A stretch of DNA of 64,000 nt from Amphirosellinia nigrospora (taxonomy: Eukaryota > Ascomycota > Sordariomycetes > Xylariales > Xylariaceae), in assembly GCA_004123355.1 (NCBI GenBank), contig SCHM01000005.1, forward strand, positions 1,302,001 through 1,366,000, given 5' to 3'. The notes beneath the pieces are model-generated. The model saw only the letters and a program-made list of their open reading frames with translations, had not been told where the DNA came from and did not search any database. Within the stretch, counting starts at the first letter, position 1; each line of letters opens with the position of its first letter. A program made the translations under genes and the position numbers. Below are positions 1 to 11,925 of the stretch, one piece after another.

Positions 1-808
1 AGGCCGAACTGCGGATGCTAGCGTTGCAACAACGCGATACGGAGCCCACCTCATTGATATCGATTATCTACTAGTTAGCTATTCGCAACCTAGCCCAACA
101 CCGTCCGCTGGTTGCCGACATATTGAAGGAGGGCCGTGTTTCAAGCCTATGTGCATGTTCGGAACGGGGAGTAGGTATACCTTACCCCAAGTGCAACTCC
201 ACATCATGCGGGGTAATTCTACATGCATGGGCTACGTCCAGAATTAGGTATCTGAACTTGGGATCGACAAGGTATTGAGGCGAGCTGATAAGCTGCATAG
301 TAGGAACCATTTTATCAAGAGCAAGAAGGAAGAATATATAAGTGAAACTCTCGGAAACAGATATCGCGCCATGAGTCCTCTGACCCTACAGTAGTACCAG
401 AAGGCTCTCTCCTCTATGCTCTCCTATCTTTTCTAAGAGTCAAGCCATACTGCAAGCAAATATGCAATTCCTAAGGAATTACGGCATGCTTACCAACGTA
501 TTTATTGGATCGTAAGCTAGTCTATCCAGCTTGATTAAGTAAGTCTTCAACTCATTAGTCCATCAACACGCGTTCATGAAACTGCGATGCTCAGAAGGGC
601 CATTAGAGGAGGCTCTAACGCGTAATGATTGGTTGCGGACATAATCGGCTTATTCAGGGATGGGGCTCGGCAATTTCGTTACACTCGCAGAGCTCGGGAA
701 ATTCATTCCATGTCCACCACCGACCTGTGATAGATATGCATCCCCAAAACCGATTGCACAAAGGTGCACTCGTTGCAGTTTACGGCCGAAGGTAAATCGA
801 ACCCTATA
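1..808. other. Intergenic, no gene seen
   Basis: I see no supported gene, RNA or repeat here. The last part is presumably the promoter and leader of the Zn2Cys6 regulator that starts at about 809. Confidence 0.5.
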
Positions 809-3092
809 ATGGAAGTCGAAGAAGAACCCCGCCGACGCCGTAGACCCGCCTTGTCATGCCTTGCCTGCCGGCGTCGAAAGTTGAAGTGCGATCGGGCCAA
901 CCCTTGCGCACGGTGTGTTCTTACGAACACTCGCTGTACGTTCCGTTTTTATGGCGATGAAACCTCTGCTGTCCGGACACACGCCCATAGGGATGGCGAA
1001 GGGCCCGTAACCGTAACCCCAAGTTCAAGAACCTCGCCTTTAACTAGTACTCAGGTTTTCGATAAAGACATACCTACTACTACAAATCATATACATCTTT
1101 CATCGCCACTGGTCGCAAGTACTGCAGCCCCAGTAGCTCCTCGAATTGAACATGCCAATAGTACTAGTCAGATTGGGTCTTTATATTTGACCCAGACCCA
1201 TGAGACGGCATCGGACTTTCGGACCTCCAACAACGTGTACGGAGGCTCGAGGAGTCATCCGTCTCAGACCCGGCTCGTGGCCTTGCTGAAACTGGACGGC
1301 ATATACTCGCACGCCAGGCTGGCCTTCGGGACTCGGAGATAATTCTGAAGAAAACACGACTGCTGAGATGGAGTGACTGGTTGGGTTTCGCGCCTGAGGT
1401 AAATTATTCCCAGCCCTCAGAAGCACCCAACTAACCAACTCATATAAGTTTGGTTCATCTACAAATGCTTCGAGGCAGTCTGTAGCAGTAGTGATGGCCC
1501 CTCTTCCCGAAATGGCGAAACAAAGGCTGTCATCCTTGAGATCGATGATCTCTATAAAAAATGCAAGAGGATTGCCAGAAGTCTCAAGGTCAATCGGCCT
1601 AGTAGATGTCTGACATCTCTCAGGCCAGATCTTGAGCCACCACCTCGTGAGCTATCAGACACCATGGTCAATGTTTACTTTCGCTGTTTTGAGCCGGTGC
1701 ACAGAATTCTTCACGAGCCTAGCTTCTGGACGGAGTATGAAAGATTCTGGGCGAGCCCGGAAACCTTTACTACAGGCCAGCGGCTCAAGGTACTTCTTGT
1801 CATCGCCATAGGATCAAGTCTTTGTGACGAGGGCGGCCCAGATAGCGAGCTGCGAGGCAATGTCCAACAGTGGATATACACGACCCAGCCTGGTTGTCTG
1901 GCCCTCTCGAAAAAGACCGCTTAGATATCCAAGGGTTACAAATCCATTGTCTAGCGATGCTTGCGCGGCAGATCTTCTCAGTTGGCGGCGATCTTGTATG
2001 GATGTCTATGGGCTCACTCATCCATAGAGCTATGCAGATAGGGCTACATCGAGACCCTAAACATCTTCCAACAATAAGTTTATTGGAAACTGAAGTCCGC
2101 AGGCGCCTATGGTATACGATTCTTGAATTGATTGTGCAATCCTCTTTGGACTCTGCAATGCCACCGCGCATATCGTTCGAGGACTTTGATACGGAGAGCC
2201 CCTCAAACAATAACGACGATGAGATGGATGAGTCCACCACAGGACTACTACCACATCCCAGAGAGAAGTATACGTCGACTTCTATACAGCTTCTATTGAT
2301 CAAGTCTCTTCCTTGCCGCCTCCGGGTCGTTCAGCTTTTAAACGGGTTACACTCCGAGCTAGCTTACCCGGACGTCCTCGCCCTTAGCTCGGAGATTATG
2401 AACGCCTGCCAGGCATGTAATATAGTTCATGGTGGAGAATAGACAGGCTGGAATAACAGCATTCCAACGTAACCTGTGCGACTTCTTGGTACGGCGGTTT
2501 TTGATCCTCTCCACTGCCCCTTCACTAGCGAGGCACGCTCCAACCCTTATTCCATTACTCGCAAAAGGTCACGCTAGACGCCGGCCTAGCTTTCGTATCA
2601 CCAGAGCCAGACGATTATTTCTCACGACTCCTAGCGACCGGCGGAGGGATGTATCGAGAGGGATTCAGGTGCGCAGCATCTGCTATTACTCTCGAGTCCT
2701 CATACAAGCCCAGACTCAGCGCGACGACGGCACTTTTCACACCAGTAAGAAGCAACTAGACTTCCTCAAGCAAGCCTTTAATGACTTTGGTGCGCTATCT
2801 TGGGAGCGTATTCGGCAAGGCGAAACTAATATCAAAGGTCCTATGTTTCTGGATATCGTTCTCGCTGTAGTGAATTCGCCAGACATAAATAACTTGTGTG
2901 AGTTGACAATGGCGAAGAACGCACGAGACACTCTGATTCTCTGTCATCAACTCTTAGAATCTCGGGCGAAGGCTTGCTTTGCCGTCCCCTATTGACGGCA
3001 GTTTAACATCGTCAAGTCTTGATGGCGACCGGGATGATTTTGGGTTGGACTTCAGCTTGGACTTCTTTTTCCCCAGCGCAGGTGAATGGTAA
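809..3092 (+). CDS. Zn2Cys6 fungal transcription factor (frame-broken copy)
   Basis: Predicted nuclear DNA-binding regulator. The start at 809 puts a basic arm directly before a complete Zn2Cys6 cluster, CLACRRRKLKC then CARCVLTNTRC, spacing C-x2-C-x6-C-x5-C-x2-C-x6-C. An in-frame Met at 764 is the alternative start. The middle region (about 1450-2450) reads as a fungal_trans domain: WFIYKCFEAV, CFEPVHRILHEPSFW, AMQIGLHRDP, RRRLWYTILEL. The C-terminal part contains FLVRRFLI, LHCPF, ATGGGMYREGFRC, SWERIRQGETN and an acidic/aromatic tail ending at 3092. One intron is visible (1399-1448, GTAAAT, branch CTAAC, acceptor AAG). The reading frame changes at about 1260-1310, the intron join, 1886, 2420, 2508, 2564 and 2697. 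At most of these one lost base in a short run (for example CAG-GCC read as CAGCC, or FLIPLHC losing one C) restores the family sequence. I therefore favour sequence error over true decay. Targets are unknown; the flavin monooxygenase next door may be one. Confidence 0.85.
1399..1448 (+). other. Intron in Zn2Cys6 gene
   Basis: Donor GTAAAT follows the codon for the Glu of GFAPE. CTAAC lies just before the acceptor AAG, and downstream coding resumes at TGG TTC ATC TAC. The phase fits only if one T is missing from the run at the exon start. Confidence 0.6.
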
Positions 3093-3805
3093 CACATCAT
3101 AAACTGTATAACAAACATCTTGCTACGCATCTCAAGACGATTATAATGCATGTACATTGTACCAGGTTGAACACCTAGCTAATACGCAACCCTCTTGTAA
3201 ATTAAATAATAGAATAGCTCTCTACGCAAAGGAAGAGAAAACTTAATCATAAATAACAGCATCGGCTTAGAATCTAAACTAATTTTCATCTCTACGGCTC
3301 GGATGAGTATAGGTGGGTAGGTTGTGCCCGAGTGTTTTGCCGGAGTCGCGATTTAATGCCACAGTACAGAAAAGTCTTCGATCGAAACCTGCAAAAGATG
3401 CCGTAGAAGAGGACCGAATCGGTCATCGGGCGCCACCCAATTTCCGCAAGCAATATTGTATGATACGCCCATTGGAGAAGTCATACGTACTCACACGTCA
3501 GGGGTCTGCTTCGGTGAATTCACGGTCTATTCGGTTATATCGGCCGGAATCAGAAACGAGGCCATTTAATGCGTGGAATTATCAACACTATATCTTCTAA
3601 TATGCCGACATGAGCTCATGCGTCTTAAGCTGACGCGTAGTTATAAATGATGCGTACGCCGGTTGCCTTCTACTTTCTTGCACTCGGCATCCAGTCCTTC
3701 ATTAGCAAGGCGAGTTAACAGCATTAAGTAACAACACCTCACATGCTTACATACATTTCAACCACCATTCCTCCAAAAACTTCGAAGACATACACAAACA
3801 ATATC
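3093..3805. other. Intergenic between regulator and monooxygenase
   Basis: No gene is supported. The 3' half should hold the promoter of the flavin monooxygenase. Confidence 0.5.
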
Positions 3806-5217
3806 ATGCCGCGCTGAAGGTTCTGATAAGCGGCGCCGGTATCGCCGGTAACGCGCATCGCCTTCTGGCTGTCAAAGATCGGCCACGACATCACCGTGGT
3901 CGAGCGATTCTCCAGTTTACGAGATACCGGCCTTCAACTGGATCCCGAGGCCACGGCATCCAAGTCATGAAACGCATGGGTCTGGAGGATGCCTTCAGAG
4001 CACACACGGCGCCAGAAAACGGGATACAACTCGTCGATAAGAAAGGCCGACGACGCGCCTACTTCCCCGCAACCACGCCTGGAGAAGGCGTGCAGAATTT
4101 CTCGAGCGAGTTCGAGATCATGAGAGGCCAAATGTGCCGCATATTAAGTGACGCCGCTGCTGGGTGCGGTACAAAGTTCATATTTGGAACGTCGATCAAA
4201 AGCCTCGAAGATAAAGGCAGCTCTGTGGCAGTCCAGTTTGCGGACGGCAAGACCGATTCATTTGACTTAGGTAAGTGATTCTCGGGTTTTTATCTAATTT
4301 CTCAATTTGCAGCTGTCTTTAGTATCACAATACATCCTTCTCGGTGACTTGAGAGGAGACAGCACTTACCGTCCCGGATGAAGAATTAACTAACGTTCAT
4401 ATTTGGCAGTTGTCGGCGCCGATGGCCTTAATTCGCGTACCCGCAAGATGATGGTCGGGCCGGGCGCCGACGACGGGCTCCGTCCGCTCAACGGCATGGT
4501 TGCCGGCTATTTCACAATGCCACGGCCCATGCAAGAGGGGAAGAATACTGTGCTACCGTCTACGTAGCGCCGGGCAACAGGGGGCTGATGATCCGAAGGT
4601 CCGATCCCAAATTCTGGCAGGTGTATTGTGGCGGCAAGACCGACGCCTTCAAGGACGTCTCTCGCGGCGACATCAAAGCTGAGAAAGCGGCCTTGACAAA
4701 GATGATGGACGGCGCAGGATGGGAAACCGAAAACGTCATGGCCTCCATGAATACGGATAATGATTTCTATCTCGAGCGCATGGCCCTCGTGAAGCTCGAC
4801 TGCTGGTATCGTGGTCGCGTCGCCCTTGTCGGCGACGCGGCTTGGTGCCCCACGGCGAATACGGGCATGGGCACGACTTCAAGCATGGTCGGCGCTTACA
4901 TCCTCGCCGGCGAGATTGCGAAGCATTGTGGGAGAGGCACCCCAGGGCCCGGTAAGCCCACATCCGACGCCAACATTGGGAAGGCTCTCGCTGGCTATGA
5001 TGCGACATTCCGACCTTTCATGGACCAGGTGCAGAAAGGGGTCGGCGAAGAAGATGGGACTAGCTACGCATACTCGCTGATGTCGTCCTCCATCGGTATT
5101 TCCCTGGTACACATCTTCGCCGGCATCGCGTCATATTTCAAGGTCAACATCGGCGCGATGATGCTGAAGGAACAAGTAAAGGATTGGGATCTCCCTGACT
5201 ATCAGGAGCTTTCCTAG
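3806..5217 (+). CDS. FAD-dependent monooxygenase (PHBH fold)
   Basis: Predicted NAD(P)H- and FAD-dependent aromatic hydroxylase/epoxidase of the flavin monooxygenase superfamily. All three family motifs are present: the Rossmann GAGIAGNA with LKVLIS just before it, the DG motif VVGADGLNSRTRK, and the GD motif RVALVGDAAWCPTANTGMG followed by a helix SSMVGAYILAGEIAKHCG. A single intron (about 4271-4409, GTAAGT to CAG) joins DL to VVGADG. The start at 3806 gives MP(R)LKVLISGAG. The frame breaks near 3813, 3860, 3944 and 4538. The last two are explained by a C missing from CCCC (LQLDPRGHGIQ) and a G missing from GGGGG (EGEEYCATVYVAPGN). The product ends DWDLPDYQELS. Substrate unknown. Similar enzymes occur in secondary metabolism and xenobiotic breakdown, but no biosynthetic core gene lies in this window. 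Confidence 0.85.
4271..4409 (+). other. Intron in flavin monooxygenase
   Basis: Donor GTAAGT and acceptor GGCAG give the join D-L-V-V-G-A-D-G, restoring the DG motif. Confidence 0.75.
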
Positions 5218-5503
5218 AGGTAGACCATTATGTGGAGGAAACCTCTCTACTCAGGCAACTAGTTGTAACAATTGATGTATACTGTAGAAATATAATGACG
5301 ACTCTAATAAACATATACTATCTAATATCAAACTTTAGTATCACTACTCTCATCGTGTGTTTCTGTACAACTGTCTCAGGGTGTGGAGTCTAAGAGCGTG
5401 TACCTTCTCCTAAGCAGGGAGTTATTCCCAAGACCTTTGAATACTGTGTGGCATAACGAATTGATCTAGTGTACGGTGAGACACAAAATAAAAATAAAAA
5501 AGA
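5218..5503. other. 3' flank of monooxygenase
   Basis: About 290 bases between the monooxygenase stop and the tRNA. An A-rich run sits at about 5487-5500, downstream of the tRNA on its own strand: read on that strand it is a T run and is a plausible RNA polymerase III terminator. Confidence 0.4.
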
Positions 5504-5574
5504 CTCCGATACGGGGAATCGAACCCCGAGCTTCACGGTGAAAGCGTGATATATTAACCATTTACTATATCGGA
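5504..5574 (-). tRNA. tRNA-Glu(TTC)
   Basis: Read on the minus strand, the 71-nt sequence folds as a tRNA. It has a 7-bp acceptor stem (TCCGATA with TATCGGA), discriminator G, anticodon stem TCACG/CGTGA with loop CTTTCAC giving anticodon TTC, and T-arm CGGGG-TTCGATT-CCCCG. The D-arm is AT-rich with about three good pairs around the ATGGTTA loop, slightly weaker than usual, but the B box GGTTCGATTCC is intact. It has no intron. A T run on the transcribed strand just downstream fits a pol III terminator. Confidence 0.92.
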
Positions 5575-7911
5575 TGGTTTGTATTGGTTTGGTTTTAAAA
5601 GACCTATAACCTGAAGCCTTTGCCCGTGCTATTTTATCCCTACTATACTACTCCTGCTCAGTATTTACATAGTCTCAGTTTCTTCGATATGTTAAATAAT
5701 GCATTATAAGTGTGTTAAATGTTTCGCATGGGTTTCTAGTTACTTGTTGTTTTAACTTTGGAAATGAATTTTTCTCGAGCCACATAGCCAAAGCTTCCGA
5801 TTCGGGTGTTGGTAATAGTCAATGTTTTTTTTTATGCTAGCCCCGACAATTGTATAAATCTAACTGGTGAGTTTGGGCACCGGGCCGTAGGAAGCAGAGA
5901 ATGTAAGAGGCAAAGTGTAGCCATTTTGAAATCACGAAAGAGCACAATTGTTATTGCGGCTCTTTCGTGTTCAAGGTTTAGTTTGAATAAGGCACTCTCG
6001 CTTCCTCGCACTCGCTCAGGATAAACGAGAGGCGGAGCATGTGTGACCTTTTCAAGTTTCTCATATCTATTAATACCTACTAGAAATAGAAATATGTGCT
6101 TTGGTTGGGCGATACAAAGCCTACCTAGTGCGACTTGGAGGACTGAGTAGATTGCGAAAGCTAGCCTGGGGCACACCTGTAGAATGTCTCACGGCTAGTA
6201 GCATCACCATGTAGGCAATAGATTGGCTTAGATATGAACCGACCACATTACTCACTTACTATCTTATTTGTATCAATAAAGTGGTTGTCAGTTGATTCGG
6301 GAAACAGAGGTGGCGTGTCTATCTTACGTTGGTGGCTGCCTCCCGCTAGCTGCATGTTACATAGCGTGGCAGGTAGAGTAGAGAGTTGTAAATGGAATGG
6401 GAATGATAAGGTACATATTTAACCCTGCGATCAAGTTCCATAGCTGGTGACGAGGTAACAGATGTGTCTGTCGGTGACATCACTGCTCTAAAATGACAAG
6501 GGTAGGTATGTAGCCTGATGCAACGTTAGCCTTGTGATATAGCACCATGTTATGGCTACGGCGTAATCCCAAGCCAGGCTAGTGTAGTTGGGATAAATGT
6601 ACAAGCAAACGGTCAATATGCCATTATGCTGTCAAAAATCCCTGAGTTATTCCCAGAAGAAGGTTCTTGGACAGCAAAAACCCTTTGTGTGATCCTTTTA
6701 ACCTGCCAGAGTTATACTAGCCATCTGTTAGCCTAGATTAGTTGGCGGAGCAGTTGAAAGGTTTCATTGTCGCAGGCTAAGAAAATTGTGTGAAATTAAA
6801 ATAGCTACACATGTACAGTAGTTACTATGTAGAATACTTACCTCCTCGTAACACTTTCTTAGCTTGACCTGTTGAAGGTGTTATTATGTTGCGGACTCCA
6901 CATTGTAGTGGTCACGGTGGGAGCACCAAAGCTGAATGCAGCGTTTCTAATGATAGCTGCATGATATAAGTACGAGTGTAGATCCGGGAGGGTGGGGGAG
7001 AAACACGCTAAGCTGAGATAGGGTAAGTACATCGTCCTGAACGAGATGCTATGTCGCGCCCCACCAATTATCATCTCGTTCCTCGGGTGACGGGTGGGGT
7101 TTTATAGTGAGGGATCCAGGCCGGCCCTGGAGGTCCTTTGGGAGCTGCGACATGCATGGACAGCGTGCTCCGCCTCAATGATGATGTAGGTAGCAGTCGT
7201 CTAGCGACAACAGCAGCAGCAGCAGCTGTCCCCGGGGATCAATAGTTTGTTCGTGTTCCGCGACGACACTCTTCTTCCAAGTCCCACCATCATGTCACTT
7301 CTTTGACACACGAATAGATTGATTCATTCCATCAACGGTTTCGCTCGGGGTCGGCGCATATCCCATAATCCATAATCGCCCCAACGCAGCTACCCAAGAA
7401 GTACACAACCCCAGCGACGGCTGACAGCCAACCATTCAGCCGCTGCCACATCTTGGCATAGCCAACAACGACTACATCTCTTGGGTCCGCCAATCGACAT
7501 CGCTCCTATCCCACGACATTTGTTTCAGCGTTTCCCTCATAACAAGCGACATATTTATCCTATCCTCCAAACCTAGTCGACACTATTGTTACCGCCCTTA
7601 ATACACCCCAACTCCGTTCTAGCCGCCCTAATAATAAGTAGAACCGCCAGACTACTTTCAAGATTGAAAGACGAAGAGGGGAGGCAGAAGATAGCAGGCT
7701 TGTTGTTCCTTTCCCTACATCGATTTTGAGCCAACCAACTCTCATGGGCTCGCGACTGTAATACTTTGAATTCCGAGGGCCGAGACGAACCGACGTGCGC
7801 CAACCCACCGAGAACGAACATACAGCAGACTGAGCTCGAACCGGTTGGCTATACAGCTGTACGGAATTTGACGGGAGACGACCAGCGTCGTCGCCCCTCC
7901 TGCCCCTCAAG
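5575..7911. other. Intergenic; leader of NIPA gene at the 3' end
   Basis: No gene is supported in 2.3 kb. The last several hundred bases are GC-richer and probably form the promoter and 5' leader of the transporter starting at 7912. A short (CAG)n run lies near 7210-7224. Confidence 0.5.
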
Positions 7912-10203
7912 ATGACTTCTGCCATAGACAATACAGCTCGTGCGCTCATGGCGGCGCATGAGATATACGCCCGCGCAGATCTTACCGACCCAAATAAAGA
8001 AGGTCGACCCGCTTCCTTCAAAGCCATTGGTATCAGCTTGGCAGTCGGCTCGGGGCTCTTCATCGGGACATCGTTTGTGTTGAAGAAGGTCGGCTTGCTC
8101 AAAGCCAATGAAAAGTATCAACAGGCCGCCGGCGAGGGCTACGGCTACCTGAAGAATGCCTTCTGGTGGTCAGGTATGAGTCTGATGATCTTTGGCGAGA
8201 TCCTCAACTTCGTCGCATACGCTTTTACCGACGCTATTCTGGTTACATCGCTAGGAGCTATATCCGTTGTTATTGCCACGGTCCTCTCCGCCTTCTTCTT
8301 GAAGGAACGACTCAGTTTGATCGGCAAGGTCGCCTGCTTTCTTTGCATCGTGGGAGCCGTCATCATTGTCCTCAACGCTCCTACCGAATCATCTGTCGCA
8401 AATATCCAGGAGATGCAGATGTATGTTGTCACGCCTGTATTTCTATCGTATGCAGGTGTCATCATTCTGGTCTCTATTTTTCTCGCCTTCTGGGCCGGCC
8501 CGCGATATGGCAAGAAGAACATGTTTACATATATCTCCATTTGCAGTTGGGTTGGGGCCCTAAGTGTTGTCGCTACCCAAGGACTGGGGGCGGCGATAGT
8601 GGCACAGATCGGCGGCACTCCTCAATTCAACCAGTGGTTCCTTTACGTGCTCTTTGTCTTTATATTGGCAACGCTTGCGACCGAAATTATCTTCCTCAAT
8701 GTGAGTGTAGGCGAATCCCAGCCGAGGTTACTACTGACATAGCCATGTATAGAAAGCGCTTAATATCTTCAATGCGGCCATGGTCACCCCCACATACTAC
8801 GTCTATTTCACTAGCACTACAATCGTCACTTCGGCCGTGCTTTTTCGAGGCTTCAAAGGAACTGCAATCCAAATCATCACAGTTGTATTCGGATTCTTGA
8901 CCATCTGCTCCGGCGTGGTACTGCTGCAATTATCCAAGTCGGCCAAGGATGTGCCTGATACTGCTGTTTTCGCCGGCGACTTGGACCAGATCCAAACCAT
9001 TGTTGAGCAAGAGCAACCCGAGACAGAGCCCAAAGCTGATGCCTTGCGCGGCACGGCCGCGATCTTACGGCGAATCTCGACGGCTAGAACTAAAATGGAG
9101 CACGAGGAATTCAAACGTCTGCATGAAGAGAAAGAAATGGAACGGCTGGCCACAGTTAGCGAAGATGGCCAGTCTCAGCAGTTTGAGTGGGCTGGGCAGG
9201 AGGAGAACAACCATGAGTAGTACCAGGAGTCGTCCGTTTAGCCCCTAGTCCAGCTCAGACCCATCCACCGATGGGCCGAACGCGGTTACTGAGCGATGAG
9301 GAGATAGAGGAGCTTGAAAGGGAGCGGCAGATGTCGCCAGGCGTCCTTTCTAGCATTGCAGGCACTATTCGCCAACGTACGCGCAGTGTTTTGGTACATC
9401 GACCGGAGCTTCCTCATCAAGAGAGACCGGGCAACAGTGAATCTGTGCATCCAGTTCCCCTGACCCAGATTACTGTTCCTAGTCAAAAGTACGATACCGA
9501 AGCTAGCGCATACGGCTATGGATTGCCAGCCGGCTCACACCAGACCGAGTATGGCGGTGCGGCTAGTCTATCATCAAGAAACAGTGATCGTCATATACAC
9601 TTTACAGAGTCCCCGAAGCCGGGTGCCAGCGCCACCTCGCTCGTTCGCCGACGCTCCACCTCATGGAGAAGAGCCTCCTCGCTCACACGTCGGCAGTTCT
9701 CGTTCCAAAATGTATTCCGTCGGCATCAGGCTGACCGAGTACAGGATCCAGCGCTGCCGCCGATGCCCGAGCATCCATCCCGCCAAGGAATGAGGGGGCG
9801 AGGATACTCGGACCGGGGCGCCAAGGTGAAGAACGCGACTGAGGAGGAGAGGCTGGGGCTCGTCACCGGTGACTCACACTCGATGCCGGCACTACCTCGC
9901 TATGAGGAGAATTCAGACGACTGGGACGATGATGATGACGATGACGATGACGACGATATTTATCCAGATGAGAAACGAGAGGCGGGATATGGCAGAGTCA
10001 TTACAAGTAGTCCTCCTCGGAGAAAAGGCGACGAGAGTGATAGCAAAGCGGCCGAAGGGGCCACGCAGAACGTTGACCGGAGATGGGACGAGAGTCGGCA
10101 TCGGAGCGGAGACGGCTCGCCGCGGGGGACCCCGCCACCGCCACAACGACAGTCATATCGTCGCAATGCACCGTACGGTGGCGATGACGAAGCGTTTCTC
10201 TAG
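7912..10203 (+). CDS. NIPA-like magnesium transporter (DUF803)
   Basis: Predicted multi-pass membrane Mg2+ transporter of the NIPA family, within the drug/metabolite transporter superfamily. Exon 1 (7912-8700) encodes about six membrane helices, including AIGISLAVGSGLFIGTSFV, FGEILNFVAYAFTDAILV and the LGAISVVIATVLSAFFL-KERL motif. A canonical intron (8701-8752) leads to FLN-KALNIFNAAMVTPTYYV and the last helices (TSAVLFRGF, IITVVFGFLTICSGVVLLQLS). After about residue 340 comes a long cytosolic tail, as in filamentous-fungal homologues: a charged segment, then SITGTIR-like IAGTIRQRTRSVL, Ser/Arg-rich QFSFQNVFRR, TEEERLGLVTGDSHS and an Asp-only run (about 9928-9958). The frame changes twice between 9215 and 9271, so the tail join is uncertain. 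Expected in plasma or endosomal membrane. Confidence 0.88.
8701..8752 (+). other. Intron in NIPA gene
   Basis: Donor GTGAGT, branch-like CTGAC, acceptor TATAG; it joins FLN to KALNIFNAAM in frame. Confidence 0.9.
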
Positions 10204-11925
10204 GCACGGGAATGATGATGAGACACGAGTGCGATTTACGTCTATTTCTTGATCTACTTTGAGTAACGACTGTACCAATAGCCAAATCATCATCGGCAGT
10301 GGGGTATTTCACAGGAAGGGCACCTGTTGGTGAGTTGATATAGACAGAGGCTGGATAGGCTTGTTTCAATGGGGGCTTGATCGGCGCACACACGTACCAG
10401 TACATATAACCGGCTACAAAGTCAATAACAAATACTTGCAAACAAATCCCTCAAAACACAATTTGGTATGCTTGAAGTATGGAGGTTCGCTGGATTGTAG
10501 TCTCAATTGTGAGGGTCCTCCTGTAGCCCATTTGCTTTTGCCAAACAATGGGCTGACCCCAAGGGCCGAGAACACCGTCGCCCTCTCTGGGTATTCTATC
10601 GTACACTGTTACCATGATACGCATCTTTCTTTCCGCCGAGACAGGGGCCGCTTGGGTCATAATAGTATTCTCGTCGCATTGTCACGTCGTTCATTGGCTA
10701 ACCTATAAGATTAATTTGTATAAGTAGGTGCCCAGAAGGAAGTGCAACGTCTTACTCATCTAGTTGGGTGAAGTGCTACATGATTGTCTCACACAACCAA
10801 CCCCATATTCCCCATGGGCGACAGACTACGCTAGTCAAGCAGCTAAGAAAAAGAAAGAAAGAAAGACCTTTCTTCTATCCCAAGAGTCGTTGATTTGCAC
10901 TTTGGAGCTGATGCATAATTTGATCTACTTAGTTACTAGTTAGTAGTGACTGGCGGTGAAGTGGCGGTGGACCATGGTCTCAATACGAGGCTTCTAACTA
11001 GTAGCGTAAAGCATTCCTGTGAATGGATAGATAACGGTTAAGTTAGGTATCTAATTTGGCGTGACACAAACACGAAGTCTCCACTACCGAGTACATGTAC
11101 TTGCATTCAGTGCACAATGTGCAGTGAGTGACACGACTGTCTGCAGGTAGGACGTCAAGGGGCAAGAAAGGGCAAGAAAGGGAAATTTTACGCTAGCCTC
11201 AGGTTAAGCCTGCCTTTTTCTACAAGCCTTCCTAGGTAATATTATGGGCTGGCTATACGGAACGCCATGTCAAAATGCAGCACGGACCACATCCTGTCCC
11301 GTGTGAGTCGCGATATCGCGCCCCCATCTAAGCGTCTTACCAATCTTGGACTCTGTCAGAAAAAAAGTCCTGCAGTACATAACCAGGCCACAAATCGTCT
11401 AATTGAAACTGTGTTCGGTGGAAGGAAGTCGGTAGCACTTTGGATTGCTGTCACAGCAGGTACGATGTACCCTGTGCATGTGATTAAAGCTTCTGATAAA
11501 GTAGGGGCTGCCTTACTCGACTATAGTGTAGTACCTCTTCATCGTGTAGTCTAAATCGATAGATGTTGGGTAAGACAGAACGCCAACGGAAGGAAGGTGC
11601 AATTAGGAAGGAGGTCTAGTTTCACGTTCTAGAGTGCACTTGTACACACTAAATAAGTTAGATACTCTCCCACGCCCAATTGGCCAACTAGCACGTAAGA
11701 TGGTAAGCTCGTAAGCTCGCTAGCTCGTGAAGGCAGCCACCCTTCCTTCTACTTACTTACTTCTTCTGTCCTTGTCCTTGTCCGCCCTCGCCCTCACCTG
11801 GTCCTCTTCGACATGCAAGGCTCGCCATGCATTGAATTTCTCACGCCAACTCATGACGAACAACCAGGACTGGACGAGCGAGGACGCGCGCGGCGACACG
11901 CCCTATCACGACAAGGGCAGGAGTA
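10204..11925. other. Intergenic with short AAAG repeat
   Basis: No supported gene. A short (AAAG)n tract lies at about 10846-10865, and a direct repeat GGGCAAGAAA occurs twice at about 11160-11180. Confidence 0.45.

Noticed and set aside
809-3092. Zn2Cys6 regulator as a true pseudogene
   Set aside because: Most breaks are single-base losses in short runs, the same pattern as in essential genes elsewhere in the window, so sequence error explains it better.
5504-5574. tRNA pseudogene because of the weak D-stem
   Set aside because: Three D-stem pairs, acceptor, anticodon and T arms and the B box are all intact; AT-rich D arms are normal for fungal tRNA-Glu.
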